Shown here one piece after another: positions 1 to 18,079 of a stretch of DNA of 64,000 nt. Each line of letters starts with the position of its first letter. Position 1 is the stretch's first letter. The stretch is from Glebionis coronaria. Lineage: Eukaryota > Streptophyta > Magnoliopsida > Asterales > Asteraceae. A program made the position numbers and the translations under genes. The notes below the pieces were generated by a model, which did not search any database, was not told the origin of the DNA, and was given only the letters and a program-made list of their open reading frames with translations. The stretch lies in NCBI GenBank assembly GCA_025667525.1, contig CM046876.1, forward strand, positions 24,515,224 to 24,579,223, read 5' to 3'.

Positions 1-428
1 TAGTTTTAGCAAACTTTTTATTAGTTAGTTGTTATTTCCTTTCTTGTATTTTCTTTCCTTCATGAGTTTTTCATGAATATGATCTATGGATTTGGTTTTA
101 TGTGTTTTAACCTATGTGGTCACATTAATCAACTTCAATTTATTTAAAATTGAACCTAAATCTATCACAACCTCTAAAAACTTGACTTAAGTATGGATCA
201 AAATATTATCTAAATATTTTGTCACCCTTTGTCAAGACATTCTTTGTGAATGTGTTGTTTTTATGCAACCCTAGCATACTCTAGTGCTAAAATAGGTAAA
301 AATCCAAGATTTGCAAATTTTCGAAAAAGTCTTATTTTTCTCCAAAAATTTTGAAAATCATGGTTTGTCGTCCACTGGACGCGGCTCCTTATCCATTAGG
401 CGGCCCCATATCGATATGGAACCGCGGG
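1..428 (+). other. Left flank of the nested stack; 5' half of the old insertion site
   Basis: AT-rich sequence with no convincing reading frame, becoming GC-rich after about 360. It stops at the start of the chromovirus and its natural continuation is at 37348, since GCGGG ends here (424-428) and recurs at 37348-37352. The GC-rich stretch at 370-428, joined to 37353-37400, resembles the pre-TATA part of the Copia-like LTR at about 39200-39300 (both have gcggttc-like and attaggcgg-like words). I infer it belongs to the same or a related Copia element, but the evidence is only word similarity. Confidence 0.5.
424..428. repeat. Target site duplication of E0, left copy (GCGGG)
   Basis: GCGGG directly precedes the TG of the E0 LTR. 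The identical pentamer directly follows the far LTR end at 37348-37352, 37 kb away. This pairs the two ends and proves that everything between is one insertion with later nested insertions. Confidence 0.9.
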
Positions 429-3260
<2,832 letters not shown>

Positions 3261-3285
3261 TCACTCCCTCCTAATAGAAATCTCG
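3261..3285 (-). other. Polypurine tract of E0
   Basis: On the minus strand the bases just before the LTR read TTAGGAGGGAGTGA, then TGTGACA. Upstream is a cggGACGAgattt word typical of the end of chromovirus pol regions. The tract primes plus-strand DNA synthesis and sets the element's orientation. Confidence 0.75.
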
Positions 3286-3319
3286 TCCCGAGATTTAATC
3301 CTTAGGATCAAAACATACC

Positions 3320-6150
3320 ATTAGCAAACAACTGAGGATACTTGTTCTAAATGCACTCCTCTCATTTCCACGTGAACTTTAGTTCAAGTTTCAAAATACC
3401 ACATATACAAACCAAAAATAATTAAACTCATTGCCAAACTCTTGACCTCACAGTCAATAAATTTCACAAACGACTCTTTGATAAAACAAAGACTCTTATT
3501 AACACAAGTCCCGAATAACCGTACATGCAAAATGCATTCTCAAACAACATTTACCAATCTCAATACATGAAATGTATCATGTATACAACTCATTTTCCCC
3601 AGGTAATTCTATACTCATAAGCTACTGGTCTGATCTTTCCAAAGATCATAAATGTACCTACAGAACTCTACATCAACTCTTCCATTTTACCAAAACATAC
3701 CACCCGTTACTATGGGTGAAACTTCCTACATAACTTTGTCACTAACTCTAGTGGTTTCCTCCTTTTCTATATAGCATGCCTTGTTGCTCCCATCCTTTCA
3801 ACAAACACCATACCACATTAGTAGCCACTTTTACCAATTCTAGTCCACAATGGGGACAACTCAACCTATCCTTTCATATAGTGCCTCAAATGGCATTTAT
3901 CAGCTTCAAGTATGATAACCATCATTATATGAAAACTCAGCCATCGCTAATGAGTTTCCTAACTCCCTCTAAATCAATCACTCATGCCCTCAGTGTAACT
4001 CCTAAGGTTGTATAAATATTTCACTAGTAGCACCTATACACCTCTTTCTCACTTTTCTTCATGATTTTTTTAATACCCAACACTTCCTTTATACCTACAC
4101 AATGTCCTACCTCCAAGGTCATATTGCTCCTCATCTTGTATCAGTTAGACCAAGCCCTTCATCCCTATGGCACATCACACCTATAACTCCTCATCCATTC
4201 GATTATCGATACTAAGCCTCCCAAACAATCAGTATAGGTCATTGCCATTTCCTTTTCCACACTACGACAGTATTAACCTGCGTTGTTCTTTATTCTACTC
4301 ATTAAGATCTACCAAAGTTTTACCTTCGGTTCCTATCTCGACCTATTTCATTCATGCTTCGCTTCTATACACACTTCCTTCTTCTTCCTCAACTCCTACC
4401 ATACATCACGATGTGATGCTTCCCTTCATTTCTTCCCTTGCCATAATCCTTCATAAGGAACTCCATACATATTAGGCTAACCTTTACGCAAAACCCTCTA
4501 TTCCATCACATCCGTACGCAATTCTTCCAACTTTCCAACTACGTGACTTCTCATTCCTCTTGAACTATGAGATGAATTAGTCAGTCTATCGACTATCACC
4601 CAACTCTCGTCACTTTCACCAATTTCGTCCTTACATCGCCCTTTCTAAGCTACTCCTATCTATGTAGGAAGTATAGTCTACGTCCCTTTTCTCCATATGA
4701 TTGTACAAGCCACGCAACATACATGTTGACGCGTTCTCTGCTTTAGACAACTCAACTCGTGCAACCTACATCCTTCATCCAAACCACCCTAATACGTCAT
4801 CCATATAGTTCAAGTTCGTCTCAGCTTCACTTCATTCTTCTTATTCCATGTCTCATCAACTATGCTTGCCTTTCCCAGATGGTACTTGGCCTTGCAATTT
4901 TTCTTTCATCACTTAAATCCACCCATCACCTTTTCCAAATGTTCAATCAAGATGATTAAATATGTGTTAGAGACGTTCATGATCCGTATAGATCATTCTC
5001 TATGTCTTGTACACCAAATGCCTCTAGCATTCTAGGCATATAGCAATCCAGCTCCACTACTAAGTCTTATCTAGTTCTTCCCAATCTTCAGTTCCTGCAT
5101 CGTATAAGCAATCGCCTTTCTTTGTCGTTCTCGTACATCTCAAAATCCTTGCTCCACATATCGTCATGCTTCGCGAATTTAGCCAGTCCTTCCGACAATG
5201 CCAAGATCTGCTCATTATCCAACCCACCTCTTCAGCCTCCAAAATGCTTCCTCATCCTTCTTCACTTTGCCCTTTGCTGGTTCCTTGATATGCCATCATC
5301 TCTGACTACTCGTCCTGGCCAACTTAATCCTAAAACTCACACTTGAAAATATCACGTATAATTCCCTTTCCTAACAACTCCAAGACCCACTCATAATTCG
5401 CCTCACTCTCCTTCTAAGATTTGAGTAGATCAAGATGTCGTCGATGCTCCCGATGACAACTCGTTTATACACGTTCATGCACACTTGGTTCATTGACTCC
5501 ATGAAAACCGCTAGTTCTTTGGCGAAGCCAAATGCATAACCGTAAGCCCAAAGCGTTCATAAAACATCCTTAGCAGTTTCAACTACGTCCTCCTTGCACC
5601 CTCTCTTAGCGGCAATACGAATAAATTCCTACCTCGTTTTACTTGCAAAATTCTACACGCATTTTAAAAGACCAATACTTCCTCTCATCATACCACTCAA
5701 CCGCTTTCCACATCCAATCTACTACTAAGCAACTCAAATTTTACCTTGCATCCGTTGCAATTTCTAACAACTCTTGTTTTTAAATCATTCCATCAAGAAT
5801 TGCTTTTGAAAGGCACTAACTACAACTCCTCTCACTTCTCCTACTTGCTCTATTCATGGTTCTACCTCAAAGTAATAGGCAAACCTACTAAATCTCAGGA
5901 AATTTTCGGAAAACTTACATGCCTTACGAACAATCATAAATACCTTTGAGGTATTATATCCCCTTCCAACACTCTCTATGGCACGTTACTTGTGCCAATA
6001 TCCATACATTACACATATATCTATTCATCTCCCTTGGCACTCCTAAGAGACCTCATGACCACATTAGTTCGTCTACGAACTTTTAACTCTTTCATCCCCA
6101 CTAAGGGCATTCCAACCATTCTCTCATGGCCACCTACTTAATCGGATAGG
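3320..6150 (-). pseudogene. Remnant of chromovirus pol: reverse transcriptase, RNase H, integrase, chromodomain end
   Basis: No long frame survives, but translated minus-strand pieces match chromovirus pol in order. Reverse transcriptase: MKELK near 6080-6100, then AVFMESMN and SIDDILIYS (about 5420-5500, the FIDD catalytic motif with a changed first residue), then KCEF near 5355. RNase H: IAYTMQELK at about 5073-5118 and YTDHERL at about 4960-4995. Integrase core: WVIVDRLTNSSH at about 4560-4612. C-terminus: KFTW and KYPQLFA at 3328-3382, the usual end after the chromodomain. Stops and frameshifts lie between and within all pieces. The order and spacing fit the family; gag and protease could not be recognised. 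Confidence 0.82.
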
Positions 6151-8449
6151 CGCGACAAAGTCTTTCATATGTCTACCTCAACACTCCAGATCAATACGAA
6201 CCCAAAACTACATCCTGAATCCACTAGATACGATCAACGAATCAAACTCACGGATAACTAACAAGATTTAACGTGCACCAATTAAGATAAATAAAAAACC
6301 ACGAGACTCAAAAGAAAACTCAAACCCAAAGCATGTATCAATTCAAAATGACCCATGGCAACGAAAAATAATCCAAGAAACACCCAATGGCAACCAAAAC
6401 ATATTACGCCCCGCTACATATTATTTAAACCGTGCAAAAGATCGACTTTTCCAAAAGGATATATTTTTTTTACCTCCCCACATCTATGTGACTCAAACAA
6501 TCTACCAACAACCCTCTTGACGAACTCAAAACTCAACTCAAAGACTAGGTATCCCGTGCATCCCAAATCAAAAATATAAACTACTATTCAAAACTCAACC
6601 TTGAACCCGACACTTGTACAAACATTTCGACCCGGATACTGACCTCCCATGACTATACATTCTGAATATTTGAAAAGTACGTTCCGAGTACATAATTTTT
6701 GGCTTTTGAATCACTCAAAAAGCTCTAAAAACGAACAAGTTATGACCAAATCAGTTTTATACTAGTTGTTTTAAAAAACTAAAGAATAAACTTAGTGATT
6801 AATGTAATCCTTTTAAATGAAAGATATAATTGTATGTGAAATCTTCATAAACTCAATTTAAACTTGTATAAATAATTATAAATGACATAAATCGGTCAAA
6901 CTCAATTATATAAACTATGTAGGTAGAAAGAAATTTTTACTTCGCTTTATTTCAAAGAAAGTCTTTTAGAATTTGACATATATAAGTGTTGATTAAAAAG
7001 AAATCTTATGTTACATCTTCTTTCAAACACGACTCCAACACCTTACCCTTATTTTACCGAATACAACCAACCATCTAACTCAATATATACCGACCAAAAG
7101 AAATGCAAGACCCAACGCAAAAGATTTCATTATCTCAAAAGAATCCCAAGTTATTTCAATAGACTTGATACCAAAAACACCATTTTAAAACGTACACGTG
7201 AAATACGAAACTAAAAGAATACGCTACAAGACACACTTCAAAAGATTCAAAACGTCGTTGAAACTCCAACAAACTCGAGCACTAATAAATTGTTTAAACA
7301 CGAGAGAGCACTAGGTACATTCAAGTAATAATAACTATTGAACGACCGTAAATCATAACATAACATCTACTAGTATATATACATCCGCATATGTATACCT
7401 ATTGAATCCCCCAAACATACTCGTTATCATACACGTCAAGTCAATCAATCGCTTTATACGGTCGTTTTTCCATACGAGTAATCACCATCTCACCATGCCA
7501 CAACAAGGCATAAAGCCCACCTCCAAAACCAAGCCATATCGTGTGACCCCATAATCACACAACACAACTATAACCCAAAACATATAACACAAAAAGAACA
7601 ATAGCCATATCATAGGCAGCCATTACATAAACCCATATATTATACGTATACCCAAATTCTACATCTCATCGTATACAAGCATGTACTAACCCTCTTTCAT
7701 GAAATCATACTTGAGAACCCATTGAAGTTGTGGTACTTGTATAACTATGTTGGTCACCATACTTATACAATTACCCTTTCCCCAATGCACTGCCTCCTAT
7801 GATGACACTTATAAGAATCAATACAACATATAACACATAAATCCATCTACTCACATAAGCTCATAACCACATAACCAAATAGGTCCAAAACTCCATCTAT
7901 TAAAATAACATAGTAAAACTCTTGAAATACGTAAATCCATAGTCTAGCTAAAACAGCATAGACTAAATCCAAAACGAAAACACAATCAGTTATAAGTCAT
8001 ATCGCCCGTAAGATTGCAAACAGCTTAAAATCCTTCATACCCACCTACTCCTAATAACTCGAACCACCACATGATTCTTAGGGAACATGACTTAAACATC
8101 AAAAGAAAAATACTATACCTCAGGTACATAAAATAACCCAACAAAAGATAGAAACTACCATGTACCAAATTATGTACTATAATGTACAATTTAAGCAAAA
8201 TACGACGATGACTAGCATGGACGATTATGATTCAACCCGCACTAGTCACAACACGTAAAGAAAATAACATGTGGCTAAGTATGAACATACTACGGTTCAA
8301 TTCATACTAGTCAAAATATCGCAATAAATAACAACCAAACACATCAATTATTATAAAATGCACACATACTCCTATGATGCCTATATGCAGGGACCCTTAA
8401 GCCATAAACTAGGCTACGCGACTAGGAAACCTAATTCTCTATAACAATT
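6151..8449 (-). other. E0 interior between pol remnant and primer site; gag/leader expected, not recognisable
   Basis: By position this should hold gag, protease and the untranslated leader of the chromovirus. I see no zinc knuckle, protease motif or open frame that I would defend. The sequence is AT-rich and full of stops on both strands. It is either strongly decayed or rearranged. Confidence 0.5.
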
Positions 8450-8462
8450 GTCTCTGATACTA
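8450..8462 (-). other. Degenerate primer binding site of E0 (initiator Met tRNA type)
   Basis: On the minus strand, three to four bases after the LTR end TGTTACA, the sequence reads AGTATCAGAGAC. This is close to TGGTATCAGAGC, the complement of the initiator methionine tRNA 3' end. Two to three bases have changed. It fixes the 8466 repeat as the 5' LTR. Confidence 0.8.
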
Positions 8463-8465
8463 TTC

Positions 8466-11131
<2,666 letters not shown>

Positions 11132-13974
11132 TGAATCTAGGATTTTTGTATGTATCAATTAAGTTCATTTTTCCTCGACTCGACTCAAATTGATTTCCAA
11201 TTAACGTTACGACTTAACGTTGTTTTTTGTAAACGTATTTTTAGGATATTTAAAAAAAGCTAATATTAAAAACTAATTTAAATTTAATAAACTACTTTTT
11301 TAAAAACTATTTTAAACTAATTTATATAAAAAACTATTTTGAAAAAAATCTAATTTAAATCTAATACTAATTTTAAGCTAAAACAACTTTTTAAATGAAA
11401 TCTATTTTAAAAACTAAATATTAAATAAGAATTTAAAATCTATAAAAAACTATTTTTAACTTAAACTAAAACGAAAATTAATTTAAAAATTCCCAAATTA
11501 AATAAAATTAAAATATTTTTTAGACTTTTTATATTAAAAAACCGAGTTAAAAAGAAAATTAAAATAAACTTTTTAAATAAAATTTAAACTAACTAATCTT
11601 AATTAAACTTTTGATTAAAACTGCCAATAATTAACTTCCCTATATTAATTAAATTGTGCAAGATAAAACCTAAATAAGATACTAGAGCAGATGGTTGAGT
11701 CGTCTGGCTGATAAGCGAGAGGTCCTGTGTTCGATTCCCACCCAGACCAAAATTTGCTATATATATTTTTTTTGGAATTTTTTGACTTTGGAATGATTTG
11801 AGAACCAACAGACCAATTGGATCTGTTGGCTTTTAACAGCTATAAATCAGCAGTTGAATAACCCAGTTAAGCAGAACTGATAAACCACATAAGCTGATAA
11901 TCCAAATAAGCATAAGCAAACTTATAAAATAATAAGCAGTATCTAAATAAACAAATAAGCTAAATCTAATAAGCTAACTAAACGGTAAATAAGCTGAAAC
12001 AAATTAAGTTGAAAACAAATAAGATACTAATCAATAAGCACCTAAAAAACATATATAAACTACTCGAAACCCAAACTCAGATACTAATAAGCAGATCCAA
12101 AAGTCCTATGAAACTAAACAATAAATAAACCTAAGCAAAGAAAAATTAATCAAATAAGCTAACCAAACTTAAATCTACTATCACTCTAGCCAAACCGAGA
12201 TATAAAAATCAGATATATAAACAAATTTAAACAAAATAATAACAATCCAAATGAACTGATTTAAATAGACTCAAGCAGACATCAATGAACCTAGCAGATT
12301 CGAACAGCCCTACCCAAACAGATAATCCCCAAAACCAGTTAAAGCAAAACTGATAAACTAATTAAGCATACACAATCTCACTGAAATACAAGCAGATAAT
12401 AACTAAAACATAAAAATCAATTAACTACAAACTGAATAAAATCAAAGAAAACAAACCTAATGGTGATACCCTTTGAGTAGAAGGTTGGCGCTGAGCCACC
12501 TTGTGAACCGAAACAATCGAACCAACACCACCTTATTTACCCAATATCCATCATCATGATCTTTGTTCTTCCACAGTAACCGAACCAATATATAAATTTT
12601 TTTATATATAATTTCCCAGTAGGGGAAATTATCTCTTAACTTTTATTTTAATAATTATTAAATCAAAACATAATTAAAATTAAATGCAATAATAATAAAT
12701 TGAGACAAGATCTTAATAAAACTGAAATTTCATTAATATTAAAAAGATTACAAAGCTTGATTAAAAACTAAAATTACAATAACTCTAATTCTATTTTCAG
12801 AAAATAAAAATTAAAATTAAAGAAAAGGCACACCCAATTACATGATAGGAGGGGTTTTTATAGGAGAACCCCAACAAACCCTCTTGATAGCTTCACTTGT
12901 AAGCATTGATTCTGAGCCGTAGATTCCTTCTTTTCTTCTTTCTCTCTCTTTTCTTCTAATCAAACGGCTGAGAAACGCCCTTGCATCCTAGGATTGCCAG
13001 CATGGCACTTGATGTGTTAGTTGTGTTACTTTGGGTGTGATGTGGAATATATTGATTGGTGGGATTGGAGAGATGTGTTGTTTCCACCAATCAAATCCTT
13101 AGGAATGGCCACGTTGGATGATGAGGGAAGGACCACAAGTGACTGTATGCTCCGATTTTTCTAGGGATTTAATCCAAACATGTGTGAATCACACGTTTGG
13201 ATTAAAAGCCCCAATTTTTACTTGTGAATTTTTACTGATCTAGGATATTAGGGTTTGGAAGGGCTGCGAGTTTTGGGGGAGGGAGATGACTGTGTGTGTG
13301 AAGGTAAAAACTTCGTTTGTATCGAAACATAATGGGGTAAGGGATAAAAAGATTATTTATTTTGTTGGGTGTGTAAATGGGGACACGTGGGGTGAGGTGA
13401 GTTGACTGGGTTGTGAAAGTTGACCATGATACGTGTGTTAACTGCCAAAAACAAGCAAGAAATCGTTCCATGTGTTTGTTGAGATATGGGCTAGTGGCCC
13501 AAATTCTTGATTATTGCCTTGTGGCCCAAATTTCTTATATCCGTCCTTTTTACTAATCAAATGGGCCATATTGGGCCATTGGTAAAAAGTAAAGAAACCA
13601 TTTTCCTTAAATGGGCTTTTGAGCCCATTTATCCGATGTGGGACCCACTTGGCTCGAATATCTTCAAAAAATGATTAATACCACTAAAACGAGCTCGATT
13701 CCGACTTTCTTGATCATTTCTTCAATATTAAGTTGACTTTGTCGGTTTTCGTGATCTTCGGCACACTTTTGGTCTTTGACTTTGTCTTTATCTCTTTTCT
13801 TCAACATTTGACCGTGAAATCCCGTGTTTTCTCTTCTTTTGATCATTTGTACCTATTTAAACACAAGAACACAAAACCACGCGTAATCTCGAATTTTACG
13901 ATATTAAACACATGATTAGGTCTTGTTTTTCCTTTATTTTAGTGGCAAAAGGATAAGTGTTTTCACACTTATTA
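11132..13974 (-). repeat. 3' LTR of E1
   Basis: About 2.84 kb. It matches the split right LTR (about 20505-20735 plus 34566-37224) from roughly 11211 onward. The first 80 bases match poorly, because the right copy is altered there. It contains a tRNA-like box (11689-11748), a zone full of AATAAGC/AAGCTNA words (11830-12420), and a GGGCCATATTGGGCC inverted repeat near 13563. Confidence 0.88.
11689..11748 (+). other. tRNA-like / pol III box segment inside the E1 LTR
   Basis: GATGGTTGAGTCG resembles an A box, CTGATAA an anticodon loop, and GTTCGATTCC (11729-11738) a consensus B box flanked by complementary bases (TGGG/CCCA in the sister copy). The acceptor stem cannot be closed, so it is not a working tRNA gene. 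It recurs at 34930-34994 in the other LTR, so it was part of the LTR before insertion. It may be an old SINE head captured by the LTR, since a T-rich tail follows. Confidence 0.6.
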
Positions 13975-15721
13975 AATCCCCTACACTTGACCATTGCAAT
14001 GACCCCATGCAATGCATAGTTTTAAAGCATAAGTAACATTTTTCTCGTAATTAACCCATCTTTGCCTTTATTAAGATATACTATTACTATTACGATAAAA
14101 AGATAAAAACTTAAAAGGAGATAAAAGTTAAATGATTTATTACTTGAAAAATATTTGATGGAAGAAACTCGTAAAGAAATCTAAGACTTAGAATAGGGCT
14201 TTGGTACCATGAATATTAATCACCCTCAAGTTTCACGTTCCCCATGCCAAGCTTAAAAGCGAGATCATTGTTTACCATAAGTTATCACAACTAACACTTA
14301 CTCATGTGGTTTAATTAATCACTTAGACCCCCTTATTCCTACGGTGTATCTCTTGTATTTTATTTTTGTCTTGAATGATCACGAGGATGCATTTTTGACT
14401 TATTTCGATAATTTATTAAGGTCGAAAATAAAGTGGGATGATTTAATCAATAGTTAGCTAAAGGACAAAATCTTTTAAAACTGCTTCTCGAAACCTCATA
14501 AAGTTCATATCTTGGCATAACTCGTTTCACGATTTGAGACCTTTCTCTGACCGATATTTGGCTTGTACTTCAAACTTCAAATCTTGAGAGACGATCTTGA
14601 AATTATGGTCTTCTCTTCATTTTGGAATACATCTTCATTAAGAGTGAAAGATGCTTCAAATGTTGACCACGACTTCTTCATTTATCCTCTTCTTTATTTA
14701 GGATTTTGATATACAACGATCCGCCTCCTTTTCGGACTTGGATCTATTTATCCTCATACCTTGTTAGGGTCTTTTTGGATAGACTTCTCCATGATCTTTA
14801 GGGGAGTAATTGCCTTTCGTCGTGTGTCTTGATCCATCATATTGATTTGGATTAATGATCTTCACGTCATCTTTGGATCTTTAGCAAAAAGGTGAATCCT
14901 CATGCCTTGTGAGGGCCTTTTTGGACTCGAGTATCCTCATGCCTTGTTAGGGCATTTTTGGATAAGCCAATCTTCGCGTCCCGCTTCAATAAGTTATGCC
15001 TTGGCTATGAACTCTAATTAATACCGAGCAACTTTTAAACGATCTTGTGCTAGAAGCTAAGTAACTTTTCAAATCGTACAACCTTATTTATTGCAAATAT
15101 ATTTATTAACAAGCGATGGGAGAAAAAGCTCATAACTAACTCACATAAGTTAATGAAAGAATACCAAACTTATAATTAACTCTATCATCTCTCGTTCTCC
15201 ACAAATTAAAATCTCAAGGAATGAGACTCGTGGATGCTTAGCCTAATAAACCAATTAAGGTCCATATGGTTAAGGATACTAGCTAGAGTAAACATGGATA
15301 AGTAAACTCGGGTTGAGTCAAAATATTCACAACGGGCCTAATATATCAAAGATATCTAAACTTGTTAAAACTATTTTATTCATTTTTTTATTTTTGACTT
15401 TATTCTTGAAATGAAAAATATAAGATGCGATGATAAAAGGAAAGAAAATAAATAAAAATACTACTAGGCCAAAATAGATCAAAAATTTGAAAAACGTTGA
15501 AAATTTTAAAAAATATTTCCGGTTAAATGGGGTCAAATTCATGGAAAAGCCCACTAAAATTCGATAGAAGTCCCCCCTACACTTAATATAAACATTATCC
15601 TCAATGTTTACGCATGTGGGAGAATAAACTCCCCTACACTTAGGACATTGAGTACGTTGTTTAAAATCGAGCTAAGGAAGGGACAACTAAAGTGATTACG
15701 TTTATTTGTTTTATTTATATA
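13975..15721 (-). other. E1 interior, 3' non-coding part
   Basis: No open frame longer than chance. The words CCCCTACACTT and TCCTCAATG occur repeatedly (13978, 15573-15605, 15634). The block around 14240-14400 is similar to 24590-24740 of E2 (shared words gatcattgtt, cccttattcct, gatcacgaggat). This is the region between gag/pol and the 3' LTR in Athila-like elements. It ends where the Helitron begins. Confidence 0.6.
14745..14975. repeat. Three-copy minisatellite in E1
   Basis: TCCTCAT(A/G)CCTTGT(T/G)AGGG followed by a TTTTTGGA word occurs near 14752, 14897 and 14932 with a few substitutions. The copies are unevenly spaced, so this is a short dispersed-tandem array rather than a satellite. 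Confidence 0.7.
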
Positions 15722-15732
15722 CTAGCTTAAAG

Positions 15733-15750
15733 ACCCGTCTAACGTCGGGT
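15733..15750 (-). other. Helitron 3' terminal hairpin
   Basis: ACCCGTCTAACGTCGGGT forms a 5-bp stem with an 8-base loop, 7 bases from the CTAG terminus at 15722-15725. The position and form match the transposition terminator of plant Helitrons. Confidence 0.8.
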
Positions 15751-16900
15751 TTAGCTTAATAAGTAATTTTTATAAAAAATAATAAACATATGTTAATATT
15801 AAAAGAATTTAAACGGGTTTTGGTAATAGTTGAGAAACAATAATATAAAGAACATGAAATATTCGATAAGCGTTTAAATTTGTAATAATCATAAAAATGT
15901 CTTCCATGCATTCTGGTCTTCAACCATGACGTATTAGAGTCCAATAAAGTGAACAGTCAATGCTTATTCCGTGAACACCTAAAAGTTCAAACGTAAAATT
16001 AATTAAACAAAAACCATGAACAAAAATTTTAATGTATTTATATGTTATAAAATATTTGGGAAAAAACGTCTAAAAATGTATATTATGGATATCATTATAA
16101 CCTTATTCGTAGACCGTGTATCACTTCTTTGTAAACCACATTCGTAGTCGCTTTAGATACGTTCACATCCTAATAACAAACTACTTAACCTTCACCCCTT
16201 TCTTGTTTTTCACTCTTGAAACAACCCGTCTAACATTTTGAAGTTTTAAGGACAAAGATGATGTTAGTCGACTTTATCAGATGTGTTAAATACCGACCAC
16301 CTTACACATATTTGGTGTTAACGTTATTTGTATCGTTTACAAAAGATGTAATTATACTGAACAGACTTTATAGGTTAAACATATAAGTTTTAACTTAGAT
16401 TCCTAAGCTCAGTTAATAAACTTGAACGTGATTCGCAAACTAAGTTGGGTCTTTTTTATCCATTACTGCAGTTGTATAAATAGGAAATAAGCTAACCTAT
16501 GATTACATTATTACATATAATGAGTGTGCTTATATAAGAAACAAATTTAAAAGGTTTCCACACATCCAAATACATTTCTGGTAGCTTTTGATTCGTTATA
16601 TTACTAATTTCTCAACTCATTTTGACCCATTAAATTGTAGGAGCAAAATGAACCGTTACAGGTAAACGGACCTCCAGTTTGTTGTAATAAAATTTAACGT
16701 TGAATTGTACCTAAACGATCTTTATACAAAACCCAACTTGTACGCAAAGAGGAGAGGTTCAAAAATTATTTGTACAACCAAAAATTTCCCTATGTATCTT
16801 GCTTGGCTACTGCTTTTTTACAGGAATGGATACAAAACCCTTTTCCTTCACCCTTTTTACAGGAATGGATACAACACCCTTTCCCTCACATCTCTTTCCT

Positions 16901-17068
16901 TCACCCTTTGACTTTATCAACAGCTTTAGCGATACGCCAATTATCTTCGGTTAGCATGATGGACCGAACACCCATTTTAAAATAGCCTTCCACGACAATA
17001 ACAGCTTCTCTCTTTAAAGGATCTGCAACTCCAACTACACCAATCAGCTCAGAATCATAGCGCACCAT
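16901..17068 (-). pseudogene. Captured fragment of a RAN1/HMA7-type copper-transporting P1B ATPase
   Basis: A 55-codon open stretch translates to a segment containing ELIGVVGVADPLKREA, then KMGVRSIMLTEDNWRIA. In P1B copper ATPases the corresponding block is the highly conserved start of the second half of the P domain (ADPLKREA, then MVTGDNWRTA). The Gly of the TGDN hinge motif is replaced by Glu, and a stop follows nine codons after the motif, so it cannot act as a pump. In the intact family this block is about two-thirds along a protein of roughly 1000 residues that loads copper in the Golgi/ER. Here it lies inside a Helitron, so it is a captured exon. Confidence 0.85.
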
Positions 17069-17108
17069 AAAATGAATACAAATCCACGAATTTCATCATT
17101 GACACATC

Positions 17109-17153
17109 GATAACTGTCGGTACAAAAATGCTCACAGCCTGGAGTTCAAATTT
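17109..17153 (-). pseudogene. Second fragment of the same copper ATPase gene
   Basis: The minus strand encodes KFELQAVSIFVPTVI, which matches the KFADxVASIFVPVVI segment before the CPC transmembrane helix of RAN1/HMA7-type ATPases at about 9 of 15 positions (family sequence from memory). It precedes the ADPLKREA fragment in the correct gene order but in another frame. The phosphorylation domain that should lie between is missing. It is short and decayed. Confidence 0.6.
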
Positions 17154-17900
17154 TGTAGAAAAATATGCGGGTGCAAGCGAAATGGTTGCACATAGTGAAA
17201 CCAAACTTATTACAGCTCACTTTTACTGAATGCCAAAACTAATACGGACGGAGGACTGTATGTATTTTTTGCGTCTCACTTTAAAGTACACTTATGCACC
17301 ATAGTCCGTACCTAAAATTTGAGTCACATTTTTTTTAACGTGAACCATTTCTAACCACTAAAAGAGCTTAATTTACAACTATTAAAGCTGTAGAAACATA
17401 ATTAGCTCAGTTTACCATGGTAAGAGCATATATGTATTTTTGTAAGGAAGTTTACAACAACTGCTAAAAAGAAGTTTTTTTCATGTTTATCAATTACTCT
17501 TTTCACCCATTTTTTTGTAAAGAATGTTTACAACAGTTGTTAAGGAATCACAACTGCTAAAAAGAAATATTTTCGTGTTTACCATTGTAGAAGCACTATG
17601 CAAGATGTTGAGACTTTTCATGAACATGTGCAATTCGATTTGACACGTTTTAAAACTACTTGTCTACACAAAGAGACAACACCAAAGCAATATAAATGGA
17701 GACTTACTTACAGGATTACATGAATTTAGTAACTTTAAGATAATGTAGTTGCATATACCGGACAACTACGACCCGATGTAGGATCCTATAAAATTCATGT
17801 ATTGGTTTACCATAACTCCTATTTTAATTCCTAGTCCACCGGCCCTTGTGTTCAAAATGCAGGTTATGTGACCCTCTATTTAATTAAGTTTAAAATGTAC

Positions 17901-18079
17901 CTTAAAAAGAATTATGTCTGAGGCATATTGATATACGATGTGATGACAAAGCATATCCATAGTATATGATGAAACACGATCCTCTTGAACTCCATCCATT
18001 GCTTTTGATATATCTTTATCAGATTGTGCCAGTCCAGGCCCTTTCCTTTTCATCTGAACATCCTTAGGAGGAACCCTCT
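17901..18079 (-). pseudogene. Exon-like captured fragment, gene not recognised
   Basis: A 179-bp stretch is open throughout in one minus-strand frame. It begins after a T-rich acceptor ending TTTTGTAG and stops at a donor AAG/GTAC. The peptide contains RVPPKDVQMKRKGPGLAQ and SYTMDMLCHHIVYQYASDII. Both the splice borders and the open frame point to a real exon carried in by the Helitron. I do not recognise the parent gene. Confidence 0.5.

Noticed and set aside
3776..4475. Plus-strand frames of 79 and 102 codons in the chromovirus interior
   Set aside because: They are the reverse complement of the decayed integrase region; Ser/Thr/His-rich composition follows from that.
11689..11748. A functional tRNA gene
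   Set aside because: The acceptor and D stems cannot be formed; only the T arm and box B are good. Kept as a tRNA-like module.
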